Shown: positions 35,944-45,333 of the stretch, one piece after another
Layout of the letters: each line of letters begins with the position of its first letter
Numbering within the stretch: position 1 is the stretch's first letter
Assembly (NCBI RefSeq): GCF_017094485.1
Contig: NZ_CP064786.1
Span: forward strand, 2,977,128 to 3,041,127
DNA from: Natranaeroarchaeum sulfidigenes
Lineage (GTDB): Archaea > Halobacteriota > Halobacteria > Halobacteriales > Natronoarchaeaceae
Direction of reading: 5' to 3'
DNA: 64,000 nt
Made by a program: the position numbers and the translations under genes
Notes under the pieces: generated by a model
Database searches by the model: none
The model's input: only the letters and a program-made list of their open reading frames with translations
Told to the model about the DNA's origin: nothing

Positions 35944-36648
35944 TCAGTTTTTCGTCGACTTGGAGCGCCCATCGACATCGTCTTCCGGCGGCTCGACGCC
36001 CTCGACCGCCTCGGCGATCTCCGTGTCTTTCTCGGTGTCGATATGCCAGCGGTCGATCGTATCCTCGTACTCCGCGAGCCGTTCGGACACCTCCTCTTTC
36101 AGGCCATCGTCGTTGACATTAACCTCAAAAATGAACTCCTCCTCGTCCCCGTTGGTCGATTGCTGGAGGTTCGCACTGATCAGTGGATTATCGAAATAGT
36201 AGGGTGCAAGCTGTGTCATCACCCGCTGGTAAACGGTGTCTTCAACCTTGCGAAGCGCTTTCCGACCGGCCGAGTCGGCTGCCCGTGCGACGTAATCGAT
36301 TGACTCACCCCACTTGCCGACCGCCCCCTCAGCATCGTCAGCGTCGAGTTTCTCGTAGGACTCGCTGAGTTTCTCGCCGGCCGTTTTGATGTCCTCGTCG
36401 GGATTTTTACCTGCCTGTTCGCCCTTCCCCTCCGCGACGCTTGCCTGTTCAGCGGTCTTCTCGCTGACGTCTTCCTCGATTCGCTCGTGTGATTTGGGTC
36501 GCCACTCATCCCACTCTTCGAACGCTCGAGCGTACTCGTCGCCACGATGGACCTGTACGTCACGGAGCGCACGCGAGATCCGCTCGCCGTGTTCCACGAT
36601 GTCCCCCCACGTCCCCCGGATCTTGAATCCCGAGATGCTCTCTTCCAT
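35944..36648 (-). CDS. Haloarchaeal DUF5828-family protein
   Basis: The 234-residue acidic, soluble, largely helical protein starts MEESISGFKIRGTWGDIVEH. It has a conserved-looking helical core near GRKALRKVEDTVYQRVMTQLAPYYFDN (shown by its ends, residues about 128-155) and a charged tail. From memory this matches DUF5828, restricted to haloarchaea, with no known function. It lies 85 bp after the DUF5786 gene in the opposite reading sense of neither operon I can define. Confidence 0.72.
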   Translation of the reverse strand: MEESISGFKIRGTWGDIVEHGERISRALRDVQVHRGDEYARAFEEWDEWRPKSHERIEEDVSEKTAEQASVAEGKGEQAGKNPDEDIKTAGEKLSESYEKLDADDAEGAVGKWGESIDYVARAADSAGRKALRKVEDTVYQRVMTQLAPYYFDNPLISANLQQSTNGDEEEFIFEVNVNDDGLKEEVSERLAEYEDTIDRWHIDTEKDTEIAEAVEGVEPPEDDVDGRSKSTKN

Positions 36649-36733
36649 GGCCGTGTGGGTATCCGCTAAAACAGGCGTCTATATACGCTTTATCCCTGCG
36701 TTCGATGGTACGGCACCCACAATCCGACGCCGT

Positions 36734-36913
36734 CTACTCCTCGTCGTCCTCTCGCATCTGCTGGAGTCGTCCGACCAGATCCTCGGTTGACTCCTCGGTA
36801 TCGAAGGTAATCGCGCCGTCGTGATCGTTCTCATGGACGTTGACAGCTCCATCGTCGTCTGTTTCGACGTTCTGATCCTGTTGTTCGGACTCGTCGTAAC
36901 TACCAAAACCCAT
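36734..36913 (-). CDS. Small acidic DUF5786-family protein
   Basis: From the ATG at 36913 the protein has 59 residues and starts MGFGSYDESEQQDQNVET, ending STEDLVGRLQQMREDDEE. It is hydrophilic and acidic with one C-terminal amphipathic helix. From memory it fits DUF5786, a small haloarchaeal family of unknown function. Its stop lies 85 bp upstream of the DUF5828 gene, same strand, so the two may be cotranscribed. Confidence 0.72.
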   Translation of the reverse strand: MGFGSYDESEQQDQNVETDDDGAVNVHENDHDGAITFDTEESTEDLVGRLQQMREDDEE

Positions 36914-37007
36914 GCGGGATACGAGGCAGAGCGCCGACATAGGTAGTTCGGTTCGGGAACGGACTGGCACGTATCCACACGCACACTGGCGTTATTCGGA
37001 AGCGGAT

Positions 37008-38105
37008 TCAGAACGCCCGTTCGTACTGCGGTGGGACGTCGATCCGATCCAGCGCATCGAGTTCGCGGGCGGCCCGGAGCGGGAACTGCGGATCACGCAG
37101 GAATTCACGGCCAACGATCGCGAGGTCGGCCCGATCGTTGCGGATCAGCGCGTCCGCCCCCTCGGGCGTCGTGATCCCGCCGACTGCACCGATGCCGACG
37201 TCTTCGCTCGTGTGCTCACGAACGTGCTCTGCGAGTGGCACCTGGTAGTTCGGGCCCGAGGGCGGGAGTTGCTGGTCGGGATGGATACCCCCACTGGAGA
37301 CGTCGATCAGATCGACGCCAGCGTCAGCGAGCCGATCCGCGAGCCGGGCCGACTGCTCGACGGTCCAGGACTCCCGGTCGGGGAGCCAGTCAGTGCCCGA
37401 GAGCCGAACGAACAGGGGACGGTCGTCCGGCCAGATATCCCGGACCGCTGCTGTGACCTCCAGGGGAAACCGGATCCGGTTCTCGAAGCTCCCGCCGTAC
37501 TCGTCGTCACGGTCGTTGGCGACGGGCGAGAGGAACTCGTGGAGCAGGTAGCCGTGGGCCGCGTGGATCTCAGCGATCTCGAACCCGGCGTCGAGGGCGT
37601 ACCCGGCGGCGTCGGCGAACGTCTCGACAAGTCGCGCGATTTCCTCGCGGGACAGGGCGGCAACCTCGACCGGTGACTCGTGGCCGGGATAGGGAATCGC
37701 GCTCGGCGCGACGACGTTCCAGCCACCCTCGTCGGGCTGAAGCGGTCCCCGACCCTCCCACGGTCGGCGCGTGCTCGCTTTTCGCCCGGCGTGCGCCAGC
37801 TGGATCGCCGGAACGCTCCCCTGCGATCGGATGAACTCGGTGATGGGCGCGAGCGCGTCGGCGTGCTCGCCACTCCAGATACCCAGATCTTCGGGCGAGA
37901 TACGTCCCCGCGGTTCGACTGCAGTCGCCTCGGTCATCACCACTCCCGCGCGGCCGGTCGCTCGCGCACCCAGATGTGTCCGATGCCACTCGGTTGCGAG
38001 GCCATCCCGATCCTCACAGGAGTACTGACACATCGGCGAAACCATCACGCGGTTCGGGATCTCCGTTCCACGCAGTTCGAGCGGGGAGAACAGATCGTCT
38101 GTCAT
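37008..38105 (-). CDS. Old Yellow Enzyme-family NADH:flavin oxidoreductase (YqjM-like)
   Basis: This 365-residue FMN barrel enzyme starts [19 protein letters not shown]. The flavin-tuning cysteine is in MVSPMCQYS and [10 protein letters not shown] follows. [17 protein letters not shown] carries substrate-binding residues, and [19 protein letters not shown] is near the phosphate site. It reduces activated C=C bonds with NAD(P)H; the physiological substrate is unknown. It is of the thermophilic-like class with Cys near residue 26. It is divergent from upp across a region with a perfect 8 bp dyad. Confidence 0.92.
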   Translation of the reverse strand: MTDDLFSPLELRGTEIPNRVMVSPMCQYSCEDRDGLATEWHRTHLGARATGRAGVVMTEATAVEPRGRISPEDLGIWSGEHADALAPITEFIRSQGSVPAIQLAHAGRKASTRRPWEGRGPLQPDEGGWNVVAPSAIPYPGHESPVEVAALSREEIARLVETFADAAGYALDAGFEIAEIHAAHGYLLHEFLSPVANDRDDEYGGSFENRIRFPLEVTAAVRDIWPDDRPLFVRLSGTDWLPDRESWTVEQSARLADRLADAGVDLIDVSSGGIHPDQQLPPSGPNYQVPLAEHVREHTSEDVGIGAVGGITTPEGADALIRNDRADLAIVGREFLRDPQFPLRAARELDALDRIDVPPQYERAF

Positions 38106-38118
38106 CGTTGCCCCTACT

Positions 38119-38142
38119 CACCGCGGGCACAAAGCCGCGGTG
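38119..38142. promoter_or_regulatory. Perfect 8 bp dyad between divergent genes
   Basis: CACCGCGG and CCGCGGTG flank an 8 bp spacer. The dyad sits 14 bp upstream of the flavin oxidoreductase start and about 120 bp upstream of upp. It is an operator candidate for the oxidoreductase gene. Confidence 0.4.
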
Positions 38143-38259
38143 ATCAGCGATGGCGTTTCCGGTAGTTCGGGCGCACACACCCCCAGTATGCGGGCCGGAA
38201 CGCTCGCGCGGTACGCGAGGATCGATAGCTTATACTCGTCGGACGCTCGATTGGCGAGC

Positions 38260-38934
38260 ATGACCATCGAAGACCGGGATGAAGCACACGTCGTCACGCA
38301 CGCGCTCGCGAAGGACACGCTCTCCAGACTTCGGGATGTAGAAACCGAGCAGGTCGCCTTCCGGAAGGGGCTCGTCAAACTCGGCCGAATCTGTGGGTAC
38401 GAGATCATCGACGGTCGAATGGAGACCGAGTACGTCTCGATCGATACGCCCCTCGAAGAGACGATGGGCGAGCGCGTGAAAGGACTCGACGACGTCGTCA
38501 TAATTAACGTTTTGCGCGCGGCGACGCCTTTTGTCGAGGGACTCCTGAAGGCGTTCCCGCGGGCGCGACAGGGCGTCATCAGCGCAAGTCGGGACGAGAG
38601 CGCCCGCAAGGAAGACGGCTCGTTCCCGATCACCGTCGACTACGTGAAACTACCCGAGATCACAGAGGATGACACCGTCATCGTCGCCGACCCGATGCTC
38701 GCGACCGGTTCGACGATGTGTACTGTGCTGGATCACGTCCTCGAGAATGCCCCCGAGCCCGAGCGCTTTATCGTCCTCTCGGCTGTGAGCGCCCCGGATG
38801 GCCTCCTGCGCGTCGGCGAGGAGTTCGACGAGGTCGACCTGCTGACCGTCGCCATCGACGACCATCTCGACGATGACGGCTTCATCGTTCCCGGCCTCGG
38901 CGACGCCGGGGATCGGGCGTTCCGTACGCAGTGA
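38260..38934 (+). CDS. upp: Uracil phosphoribosyltransferase
   Basis: The 224-residue enzyme converts uracil and PRPP to UMP in pyrimidine salvage. It has [18 protein letters not shown], the PRPP loop [14 protein letters not shown], and the uracil-binding end [13 protein letters not shown]. The start at 38260 ([12 protein letters not shown]) gives the family N-terminus, and a CTTATACTCG box lies about 28 nt before it. PRPP comes from Prs (11469-12338). Confidence 0.95.
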   Translation: MTIEDRDEAHVVTHALAKDTLSRLRDVETEQVAFRKGLVKLGRICGYEIIDGRMETEYVSIDTPLEETMGERVKGLDDVVIINVLRAATPFVEGLLKAFPRARQGVISASRDESARKEDGSFPITVDYVKLPEITEDDTVIVADPMLATGSTMCTVLDHVLENAPEPERFIVLSAVSAPDGLLRVGEEFDEVDLLTVAIDDHLDDDGFIVPGLGDAGDRAFRTQ

Positions 38935-38989
38935 GGTAGGGAGAGACGACCACTAGAATTTTGTGGGAGAGGCACTCACATCCGAGTAG

Positions 38990-39187
38990 ATGTCAGCTCC
39001 GTGTGACTCCTGTAGCGAACCAGTCTCCGATCCGCTCGCGCGGACAGTCCGACTCACAGTCGACCGATCGCAGGTCGATACCCAGCGGCTCTGCCCGCCC
39101 TGTTTTGCCGACTGGATCGGTCGCTACCGCGCGGAGATGGAAACTGACGACGACCCGCTCTCCGACGACGAGATTATTGTCGACTGA
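38990..39187 (+). CDS. Small zinc-finger protein
   Basis: The 65-residue acidic protein has two paired cysteines, CDSC near the start and CPPC in the middle, spaced for one zinc site, with FADWIGRYRAEMET after the second pair. Such mini zinc fingers are abundant in haloarchaea. Its role is unknown; regulation or protein-protein contacts are possible. It stands 55 bp after upp on the same strand. Confidence 0.75.
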   Translation: MSAPCDSCSEPVSDPLARTVRLTVDRSQVDTQRLCPPCFADWIGRYRAEMETDDDPLSDDEIIVD

Positions 39188-39302
39188 CCACTACCGCCCC
39201 CAGCTGACCACCACAGACCCACAACACCAACCCCTTCACTTCGGATCGAAACCGAGAGAGGGAGAACCTGTAGCACTGCCGATCGCCGCTAACGAAACGG
39301 AG

Positions 39303-39902
39303 CTATTCGATATGGGCTCGTCCGCTGGTCGCGCTCCGAAGCCGATCACGAAGTCCAGCAGCATCCTCGACTGGGACGCGAACGTCGAAGGCAACGCGTT
39401 CCCCGTAGTCTGCCTCGAACTCGACGCTGGCGCTGTCGAGGACACTCCGAACCGTCCCGGAGTCATCGTACTCGACGGTAACCGAGACACGCTCGTGCGG
39501 GCGCTCCTCGACGACGCCAGCCTCGTCGAGCGCTTCCTTGACGGCACGGGAGTACGCCCGTGCGAGTCCACCGACGCCGAGGTTAGTTCCGCCGTAGTAC
39601 CGCGTCACGACGACGGCGACGTTCTCTACAGCTTCCTGCTGGAGCACGTTCAGAGCGGGCTTGCCCGCCGACCCTGCCGGTTCTCCGTCGTCGCTCGACC
39701 ACTCGCGGAACGGATCGGCCCGGACTCGATAGGCAGGGACGTTGTGCGTCGCGTCGTCGTACTCGGTCCCGATCGCCGCGACGAATTCCTCTGCCTGTCC
39801 GGTCGTCTCGACCGGGGCGATATGGCCGATAAACTCGGATCCCAGTACCTCGAAGGCCGCGCTGGCGCGCTCGGCGACGGTTAGATAGGCGTCGTCCGAC
39901 AT
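39303..39902 (-). CDS. IMPACT/YigZ-family protein
   Basis: This 199-residue protein has the N-terminal UPF0029 domain with FIGHIAPVETTGQAEEFVAA, HNVPAYRV, the signature DDGEPAGSAGKPALNVLQ and VVVTRYYGGTNLGVGGLARA. A C-terminal ferredoxin-like domain (EF-G IV-like) follows. Homologues affect translation control or bind nucleic acid; the exact role in archaea is open. It is 3 bp from the gene upstream on the same strand, so the two may be cotranscribed. Confidence 0.9.
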   Translation of the reverse strand: MSDDAYLTVAERASAAFEVLGSEFIGHIAPVETTGQAEEFVAAIGTEYDDATHNVPAYRVRADPFREWSSDDGEPAGSAGKPALNVLQQEAVENVAVVVTRYYGGTNLGVGGLARAYSRAVKEALDEAGVVEERPHERVSVTVEYDDSGTVRSVLDSASVEFEADYGERVAFDVRVPVEDAAGLRDRLRSATSGRAHIE

Positions 39903-39905
39903 CGA

Positions 39906-40430
39906 TCAGCCGTCCTCTGGGTCTGACGAATCGGTTGACGATACGGAAGGGGCGTCGTCCGAACTGTGGGCGTACTCGGCGTACACAAGGAGGACGAGAG
40001 TGAGGAGTAACAGGGTCTCGGCAGTCTTGGAGATGCCATCGATGGGAGAGCCCACCAGGTGCTCGGCGAGAATCACGATCGGGTTACCCTCGTGGCTGTG
40101 GCCGTGGGTATCCTCGACCCACGGGAGCACGGCCATGTGGCCGCCGAGGTGCCAGTAGGCCCACCCGAGGATGTAGGTCAGCATCAAACCGATTCCGAGA
40201 ACGTATGCGCGAAGCCGTGAAAGGAGCTGCTGACGGACCAGTAGAAGCGCAACGATGATCGCAACGCCGGACACGATAAACAGCAGTGGACGGGGATCCC
40301 AGTAGATCGGCTGGTCGGTCTGGGCCGCCGTAATGAGCCGAGGAATGGCCCAGTACAGGTGGAGTCCGGCGACGACCGCTGCTAGCTGTACCGCAGCGAA
40401 CTCGAGTGTTCCCCGTACGCTGTCGTCCAT
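39906..40430 (-). CDS. Haloarchaeal four-span membrane protein
   Basis: The 174-residue protein has about four membrane helices (AAVQLAAVVAGLHLYWAI, LFIVSGVAIIVALLLV, YVLGIGLMLTYILGWAYW, TLLLLTLVLLVYAEYA). A histidine-rich loop lies between helices 3 and 4 (HLGGHM, then DTHGHSHEGNP), which could bind metal. I do not recognise a named family. It is directly upstream of the IMPACT gene. Confidence 0.7.
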   Translation of the reverse strand: MDDSVRGTLEFAAVQLAAVVAGLHLYWAIPRLITAAQTDQPIYWDPRPLLFIVSGVAIIVALLLVRQQLLSRLRAYVLGIGLMLTYILGWAYWHLGGHMAVLPWVEDTHGHSHEGNPIVILAEHLVGSPIDGISKTAETLLLLTLVLLVYAEYAHSSDDAPSVSSTDSSDPEDG

Positions 40431-40479
40431 ATGCGTACTCGTCTCGGGATCGTCAATAGGCCGTCGGTTTCTCGGACGC

Positions 40480-40983
40480 TCACTTCAGTTCGATCGAGCG
40501 GACAAAGGAGAGATCGGATAGCTCGTTGATCAGCGATCCCGGCAACTCCTGATCGGTGACGATGTAGAGGCGCGGTTCATCGGTGAATTCGGGATCCTCG
40601 CTGATCGTCTGACGGATCGAGACGCCCTCCTCGGCGAGCAGTCCCGTGACCCTTGCGACGATTCCCTCCTGTTCGGCGTCAGTAACCTCGATCGACAGGA
40701 CGGTGAGATCGAGGACGGGAGCGAGATCCATCAGGCTGGGGACCTGTGAGATATTCTGGAAGATGCGGGTGAGCTCCTCGTCGTCGAGGATCGCGTCGGT
40801 CGTCGAGTCAACTACTCGCCGGTCGACATCGATCTCGCGTGCAATGCCGGTGTTCGGGATCTCGATCCCGCCCGAGACGACCCGCCCCTCGTCGTTGACG
40901 GAGAAGCCGCGTTCCAGCAACAGGCGGATGACCGCCTGCTGTGACGGGCTGCCCTCGAACTTTTCCATGATCTCGTCGAACAT
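40480..40983 (-). CDS. ACT-domain amino-acid-responsive regulator (COG2150-like)
   Basis: From the ATG at 40983 the 167-residue protein has an N-terminal helix-turn-helix-like part (SPSQQAVIRLLLERGFSV, NTGIAREIDVDRRVVDSTTD). A C-terminal ACT domain follows (VLSIEVTDAEQEGIVARVTG, EEGVSIRQTISED). It is likely a transcription regulator that senses an amino acid. The TATA-like box CTATAAATAC lies about 30 nt upstream. Its target is unknown; the frame is open further upstream but with unlike sequence. Confidence 0.8.
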   Translation of the reverse strand: MFDEIMEKFEGSPSQQAVIRLLLERGFSVNDEGRVVSGGIEIPNTGIAREIDVDRRVVDSTTDAILDDEELTRIFQNISQVPSLMDLAPVLDLTVLSIEVTDAEQEGIVARVTGLLAEEGVSIRQTISEDPEFTDEPRLYIVTDQELPGSLINELSDLSFVRSIELK

Positions 40984-41111
40984 CCTTGTCCGGGCGAACG
41001 GTCGGCCCGTATTTATAGAATGTGTCGCCCACCGGCCAGGCGGAGCGTGCGACTGGACTACATGTTTCAATGAGATTTATGTTAGCAGAGGACCTCGGTA
41101 TTGAGCAGCCA

Positions 41112-43811
41112 ATGGGACCCACGATCGATGTGGTCCACGTCGGACGACACCAGGACGACGTGGGGACCACGGACCCACCAGTCACAGAGACTCACCAGCG
41201 TGATCCCCACGCCGTCCGCGCCGTCGGCACAGTAGATCAAACCCTGAGCGCAGTCGAGTCACGCCGCCCCGACGTGCTAGTAGTCGAGCACGACCTCCCA
41301 GGCGGCACGGGACTCGACGTCCTGGGTGCTGTGACCGAACGCTGGCCGGAGCTCCCGATCGTTTACTACACTGCCCAGCCGGACGCTGAAGTCGCAGCCA
41401 GAGCCAGTCAGGTTGGGATCACGGAGTACGTGTACGAAGCAGCGCTGGACGAGCAAACGCTCCTTGACCGTGCGCGTGCCGTCGTGTCCGGGAACACGAA
41501 CGCGGACACCGTCCCCGACGCCATAGCAACCCGAGAGGATGCGCTCGAACGACTGTACTCGACAGTTGCCCCGAACGAGTCGGTAGCGGAGACCATCGAC
41601 GATTTGCTCTCACTCGCAATGGACGTATTCGAGACGGGTGGAGCCGTACTATCGCGAATCGAGAACGGCGAGTACACGATCGAACACGTTCAGGGGTTCG
41701 ACGGAGCCGTCGAGGCAGGCGAGACGCTACCGCTCTCGGCGACGTTCTGTGAGCGGACGATCGCCGGCAAAGCCGCGCTCCAGTTCGGCCAGTTGGCCGA
41801 TGCACCATACGATCTGTCCGAGCGACCGGTTGCCGAGGAGTTCGGTATCGAGTGTTACGTGGGGACGCCCGTCGTCGTCGACGGCGAGCCGTACGGTACC
41901 CTCTGTCTGTTTGATCGGGAGCCTCGCTCGGGCTTCGACGAATGGGAAGTGACCTTCATCGAACTGCTGGCGACCTGGGTCAGCCGCGAGCTCGAACGCG
42001 AGCGGCGGGAGCAAGAGCGTGACACCGTAGACTCCGAGCTCAGGGAGGTCTTCGAGCGTGTCGACGACGGCTTTTTCGGGATCGACGACGAGTGGCAGTT
42101 CACGTATCTCAACGCCCGCGCGGAATCGCTGCTGCAGCGCGAGGCCGAGGAACTGATCGGACGGAACGTCTGGGAGGAGTTCCCCGAGGCGATTACACGG
42201 GCGTTCTACGAGCGCTATCACCGCGCGATGGAGACACAGGAGCCGGTCGATTTCGAGGAGTACTTCCCCCCGCTGGGGATCTGGTTTCAGGTTCGTGCGT
42301 ATCCGGGCGACACCGGGCTCTCCGTCTATTTCGAGGACGTTACCGAGCGCAAAGAACGCGAGCAGGAGCTCGAACGCTACGAGCGGGTGTTCGAGAACGT
42401 CAGTGATATGATCGCCGTGCTCGACGAGAACGACGAGTTCGCACTCGTGACCCCATCGCTCGCGGAGAAGCTCGGTTACGACCGCGACGAGCTCATCGGC
42501 ACACACGTCTCGGCTGTCACCGGTGACACGACCATCGAGGAGAGCTACGAACTCGGCCGGGAGCTGGTCGACGAGCCGCACGGATCCACGCGCCGATGGG
42601 AAACTGAGATCATCGACGCCGACGGGGGTGTACTACCGGTCGAGCTGGAGTTTTCGGTCCTCGAAACCGAGGCAGGGGGCTACCAGACGCTCTGTGCGGT
42701 GCGGGATATCTCCGAATTAGCCGACACCAGAGAGGAGCTAGCGGACCAGCGCGATCGCTTCCAGTACCTCTTCGAGTATATACCGGATCCAGTCGTCGAG
42801 GTCGAGTTCACCGACGGCGAGCCGATCGTTCGGTCGACAAACAGCGCCTTCACCGATGTCTTCGGCCACGAGCAGTCTGCCATCGAGGGGCGCTCGCTCA
42901 ATGAGCTGATCCTTCTACCGGGCCAGCAAACGGCTGCGACTGAGCTTGACGAGGAAGCGATCGAGGGGAACGTACAGCGTGCGGAGCTTCGCCGACTCAC
43001 AGTCGATGGCCCCCGAGAGTTCCTCTTTCGTGGCCTCCCCTACGACACTGGCGAGGAGGGCGTGTGGGGCTTCGGTATCTACACCGACATCAGCGAGCAA
43101 AAGCGCCACGAACAACAGCTACAGGTTCTCAACCGGATCCTCAGGCACAATCTCCGGAACGATCTCAACGTCGTCATCGGGCTGGCCGAACATCTCGCGG
43201 CCGACAGTGACGATCCGGAAAGCGTCGAGCAGGCGAACGAGCTAGTCTCACAGGCCCGGTCGCTCGTCGATCTCGGGGACAAGGCCAGACAGACCGAGCG
43301 AGTTCTGGATCCCGAGACGGAAGTGTACGCCGAGCAAGCGCGGTCGCTGTTCGACGGGCTCGTCCGTGAGTACGGCGAAGGGTACGACGGGCTGTCAATA
43401 ACCACGGAGTTCGGACACGAAGAGCCGTTCGAGATCGATCGTCGTGTACGGATTGCCGTCGATAACCTCGTCGAGAATGCGATCGAGCACAACGACGGCC
43501 CGGTCTCCGTGACGCTCAGGACCGCGGTCGACGAGGAGGGTCGCCTCCGGATCAGCGTCGAAGACGACGGGACGGGCATCCCGAAGACGGAACGCTCGGT
43601 GCTCTCGGGCGAACAGGAGATCACGCCACTCAGCCACGGGAGCGGGCTCGGACTGTGGCTAGTTGTCTGGGTGGCACAGACCGTCGGCGGCGAGGTGGAG
43701 TTCGGCGAGCGTCCGGATGGAGGGAGTATCGTCACACTGACCGTCCCACACCGGCAGACTGCGCTGCTCGATTCCGGCGAGAGTGCGGGCGAGTCCCGAT
43801 CTGATGTGTAG
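41112..43811 (+). CDS. Sensor histidine kinase: pseudo-receiver, GAF, three PAS, HisKA-like, HATPase
   Basis: From the ATG at 41112 (MGPTIDVVHVGRHQDDV) the protein has 899 residues; a TTTATGTT box sits about 29 nt upstream. Order: receiver-like domain (1-115), GAF (about 150-300, with EEFGIECYVGTPVVVDGEPYG within), PAS (about 315-430), PAS (about 435-560), PAS (about 570-690), the phospho-His helix RILRHNLRNDLNVV, and an ATPase with NLVENAIEHND, EDDGTGIPK and GSGLGLWLV. The receiver reads VVEHDLPGGTG, with Glu where the phosphoacceptor Asp is expected and no lysine at YVYEAAL. The stimulus is unknown and no transmembrane helix is present. Confidence 0.87.
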   Translation: MGPTIDVVHVGRHQDDVGTTDPPVTETHQRDPHAVRAVGTVDQTLSAVESRRPDVLVVEHDLPGGTGLDVLGAVTERWPELPIVYYTAQPDAEVAARASQVGITEYVYEAALDEQTLLDRARAVVSGNTNADTVPDAIATREDALERLYSTVAPNESVAETIDDLLSLAMDVFETGGAVLSRIENGEYTIEHVQGFDGAVEAGETLPLSATFCERTIAGKAALQFGQLADAPYDLSERPVAEEFGIECYVGTPVVVDGEPYGTLCLFDREPRSGFDEWEVTFIELLATWVSRELERERREQERDTVDSELREVFERVDDGFFGIDDEWQFTYLNARAESLLQREAEELIGRNVWEEFPEAITRAFYERYHRAMETQEPVDFEEYFPPLGIWFQVRAYPGDTGLSVYFEDVTERKEREQELERYERVFENVSDMIAVLDENDEFALVTPSLAEKLGYDRDELIGTHVSAVTGDTTIEESYELGRELVDEPHGSTRRWETEIIDADGGVLPVELEFSVLETEAGGYQTLCAVRDISELADTREELADQRDRFQYLFEYIPDPVVEVEFTDGEPIVRSTNSAFTDVFGHEQSAIEGRSLNELILLPGQQTAATELDEEAIEGNVQRAELRRLTVDGPREFLFRGLPYDTGEEGVWGFGIYTDISEQKRHEQQLQVLNRILRHNLRNDLNVVIGLAEHLAADSDDPESVEQANELVSQARSLVDLGDKARQTERVLDPETEVYAEQARSLFDGLVREYGEGYDGLSITTEFGHEEPFEIDRRVRIAVDNLVENAIEHNDGPVSVTLRTAVDEEGRLRISVEDDGTGIPKTERSVLSGEQEITPLSHGSGLGLWLVVWVAQTVGGEVEFGERPDGGSIVTLTVPHRQTALLDSGESAGESRSDV

Positions 43812-43816
43812 TTCCG

Positions 43817-44404
43817 CTATAGCTCTCCTTTCGTGCTCGGCGTGTCGCTTCGTCGCTCGTCGATCCGCGTCGCGTCGTCGAGCGCGCGGGCCGTGGCCTT
43901 GAACAGCGCCTCGATTTCGTGGTGGGCGTTCTCGCCCGTGACCTCCGCGTGGAGGGTGAGCCCGGCGTTCATCGCCAGCGAGCGCAGGAAGTGTTTGGCC
44001 ATGTGGCTGGTCATCCCACCCACTGCGGCCTGTGAGAACTCGCCGTCGAACCGGAAGAGGGGGCGGCCACTCACGTCGACGACGACACCGGCGACAGCCT
44101 CGTCGAGGGGAACCTTCCGGTCAGCATAGCGGACGATCCCGCGCTTGTCGCCCAGCGCCTCCGCGAAGGCGTCGCCCAGCACGATCGCGACGTCCTCGAC
44201 CGTGTGGTGGTCGTCGATCTCCAGATCGCCGTCACACTCGACCGTGAGGTCGAACAGGCCGTGTTTGGCGAACGATTCAAGCATGTGGTCGAAGAAGCCG
44301 ATCCCGGTGTCGACGGCGGCGTCGCCGTCCCCGTCGATTTCGACGGTGACGTCGATATCGGTCTCTGCGGTCTCGCGGGAGACTGCCGCGGCGCGGTCGG
44401 TCAT
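43817..44404 (-). CDS. hisB: Imidazoleglycerol-phosphate dehydratase
   Basis: The 195-residue enzyme has the metal-binding histidine motifs [18 protein letters not shown] and [14 protein letters not shown] in the first repeat, and [18 protein letters not shown] and [17 protein letters not shown] in the second. It catalyses step 6 of histidine synthesis and is the stand-alone archaeal form without a phosphatase domain. The start at 44404 ([17 protein letters not shown]) is chosen for the family N-terminus. hisA is 70 bp upstream on the same strand. Confidence 0.95.
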   Translation of the reverse strand: MTDRAAAVSRETAETDIDVTVEIDGDGDAAVDTGIGFFDHMLESFAKHGLFDLTVECDGDLEIDDHHTVEDVAIVLGDAFAEALGDKRGIVRYADRKVPLDEAVAGVVVDVSGRPLFRFDGEFSQAAVGGMTSHMAKHFLRSLAMNAGLTLHAEVTGENAHHEIEALFKATARALDDATRIDERRSDTPSTKGEL

Positions 44405-44474
44405 ATCGGCGTCAACGCACCCGAGCACTATGGTTCCTGCGTCTCGCGTCGTGGCGAGCGCAGCAGATGTATCG

Positions 44475-45203
44475 TTACCGCAGCGCCGCCCGCGCCTCTT
44501 CGAGCGTGAACTCGCCCTCGTACAGCGCGCTCCCGACGACCACCGCGCTCGCGCCCGCTGCGCGCAGATCACGGATATCGTCGATCGATGCGACGCCGCC
44601 GCTGGCGATGACTGGAATATCGACCGCCTCGACGACCCGCCGGACGGGATCGGTCTGGACGCCGTCGAGTTGTCCCTCGACATCGACGTCGGTAAAGAGG
44701 ATTGCGCCCGCACCGAGTTCCTCGTAGCGTGTGGCGGCCTCCGCCGGATCGATCCCCGTTCCCTCGGTCCACCCCTCGACGACGACCTCGCCGTCTTTCG
44801 CGTCGAGGCTCACGACGACGCTTTCGGGATACTCCGCGCTGATCTCGGCGACGAGATCGGGATCGTTCACCGCCGCAGTGCCCATAATGACCCGGTCGAG
44901 GCCGCGTTCGAGTAAGTCCGCGGCGTCCGCAGCGGTGCGGATCCCGCCGCCCAGCTGAAGCGAGACGTCCGTGGCCTCGACGATCCGCTCGACAGCGTCG
45001 GCGTTCGCGCGCTCGCCCTCGAACGCGCCGTCCAGATCGACGAGGTGGAGCGTCGCCGCGCCCTGATCGATCCAGCGTTCGGCAGCCTCGACCGGATCGC
45101 CGTAGCGTTTCTCAGTACCGCGCTCGCCCTGTACCAGCTGGACGACCTCACCGTCTTGCAGATCGACCGCGGGCACGATCTCGAACTCGGGGAATGCACT
45201 CAT
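44475..45203 (-). CDS. hisA: Phosphoribosylformimino-5-aminoimidazole carboxamide ribotide isomerase
   Basis: The 242-residue barrel enzyme starts [20 protein letters not shown], with the first catalytic Asp in that strand and the second in [12 protein letters not shown]. The phosphate-binding motifs are [12 protein letters not shown] and [12 protein letters not shown]. It catalyses step 4 of histidine synthesis. A GTTTAGGCG box lies about 30 nt before the ATG. The open frame continues upstream to 45701, but that part is antisense to the PiT gene. Confidence 0.95.
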   Translation of the reverse strand: MSAFPEFEIVPAVDLQDGEVVQLVQGERGTEKRYGDPVEAAERWIDQGAATLHLVDLDGAFEGERANADAVERIVEATDVSLQLGGGIRTAADAADLLERGLDRVIMGTAAVNDPDLVAEISAEYPESVVVSLDAKDGEVVVEGWTEGTGIDPAEAATRYEELGAGAILFTDVDVEGQLDGVQTDPVRRVVEAVDIPVIASGGVASIDDIRDLRAAGASAVVVGSALYEGEFTLEEARAALR

Positions 45204-45300
45204 ACGTGGGGGGTAGACCGGGGAGCGCCTAAACCCACCGAACCGGTCGGGCGCTGGCGTCAGGGCGGCGAGGGAGGGAGCTGTCGAGACGAGTACGTCA

Positions 45301-45311
45301 CTTATTTTATC
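45301..45311 (+). promoter_or_regulatory. TATA-like box for the first PiT gene
   Basis: CTTATTTTATC lies about 27 nt before the ATG at 45334, fitting a leaderless transcript and selecting that start over an in-frame ATG 18 bp upstream. Confidence 0.5.
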
Positions 45312-45333
45312 GGATTTGTCGTACTGTTGCCCA

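Noticed and set aside
35730..36116. Plus-strand frame of 128 codons following a TATATAAGG box
   Set aside because: Most of it is antisense to the DUF5828 gene and its composition is arginine-rich shadow-like.
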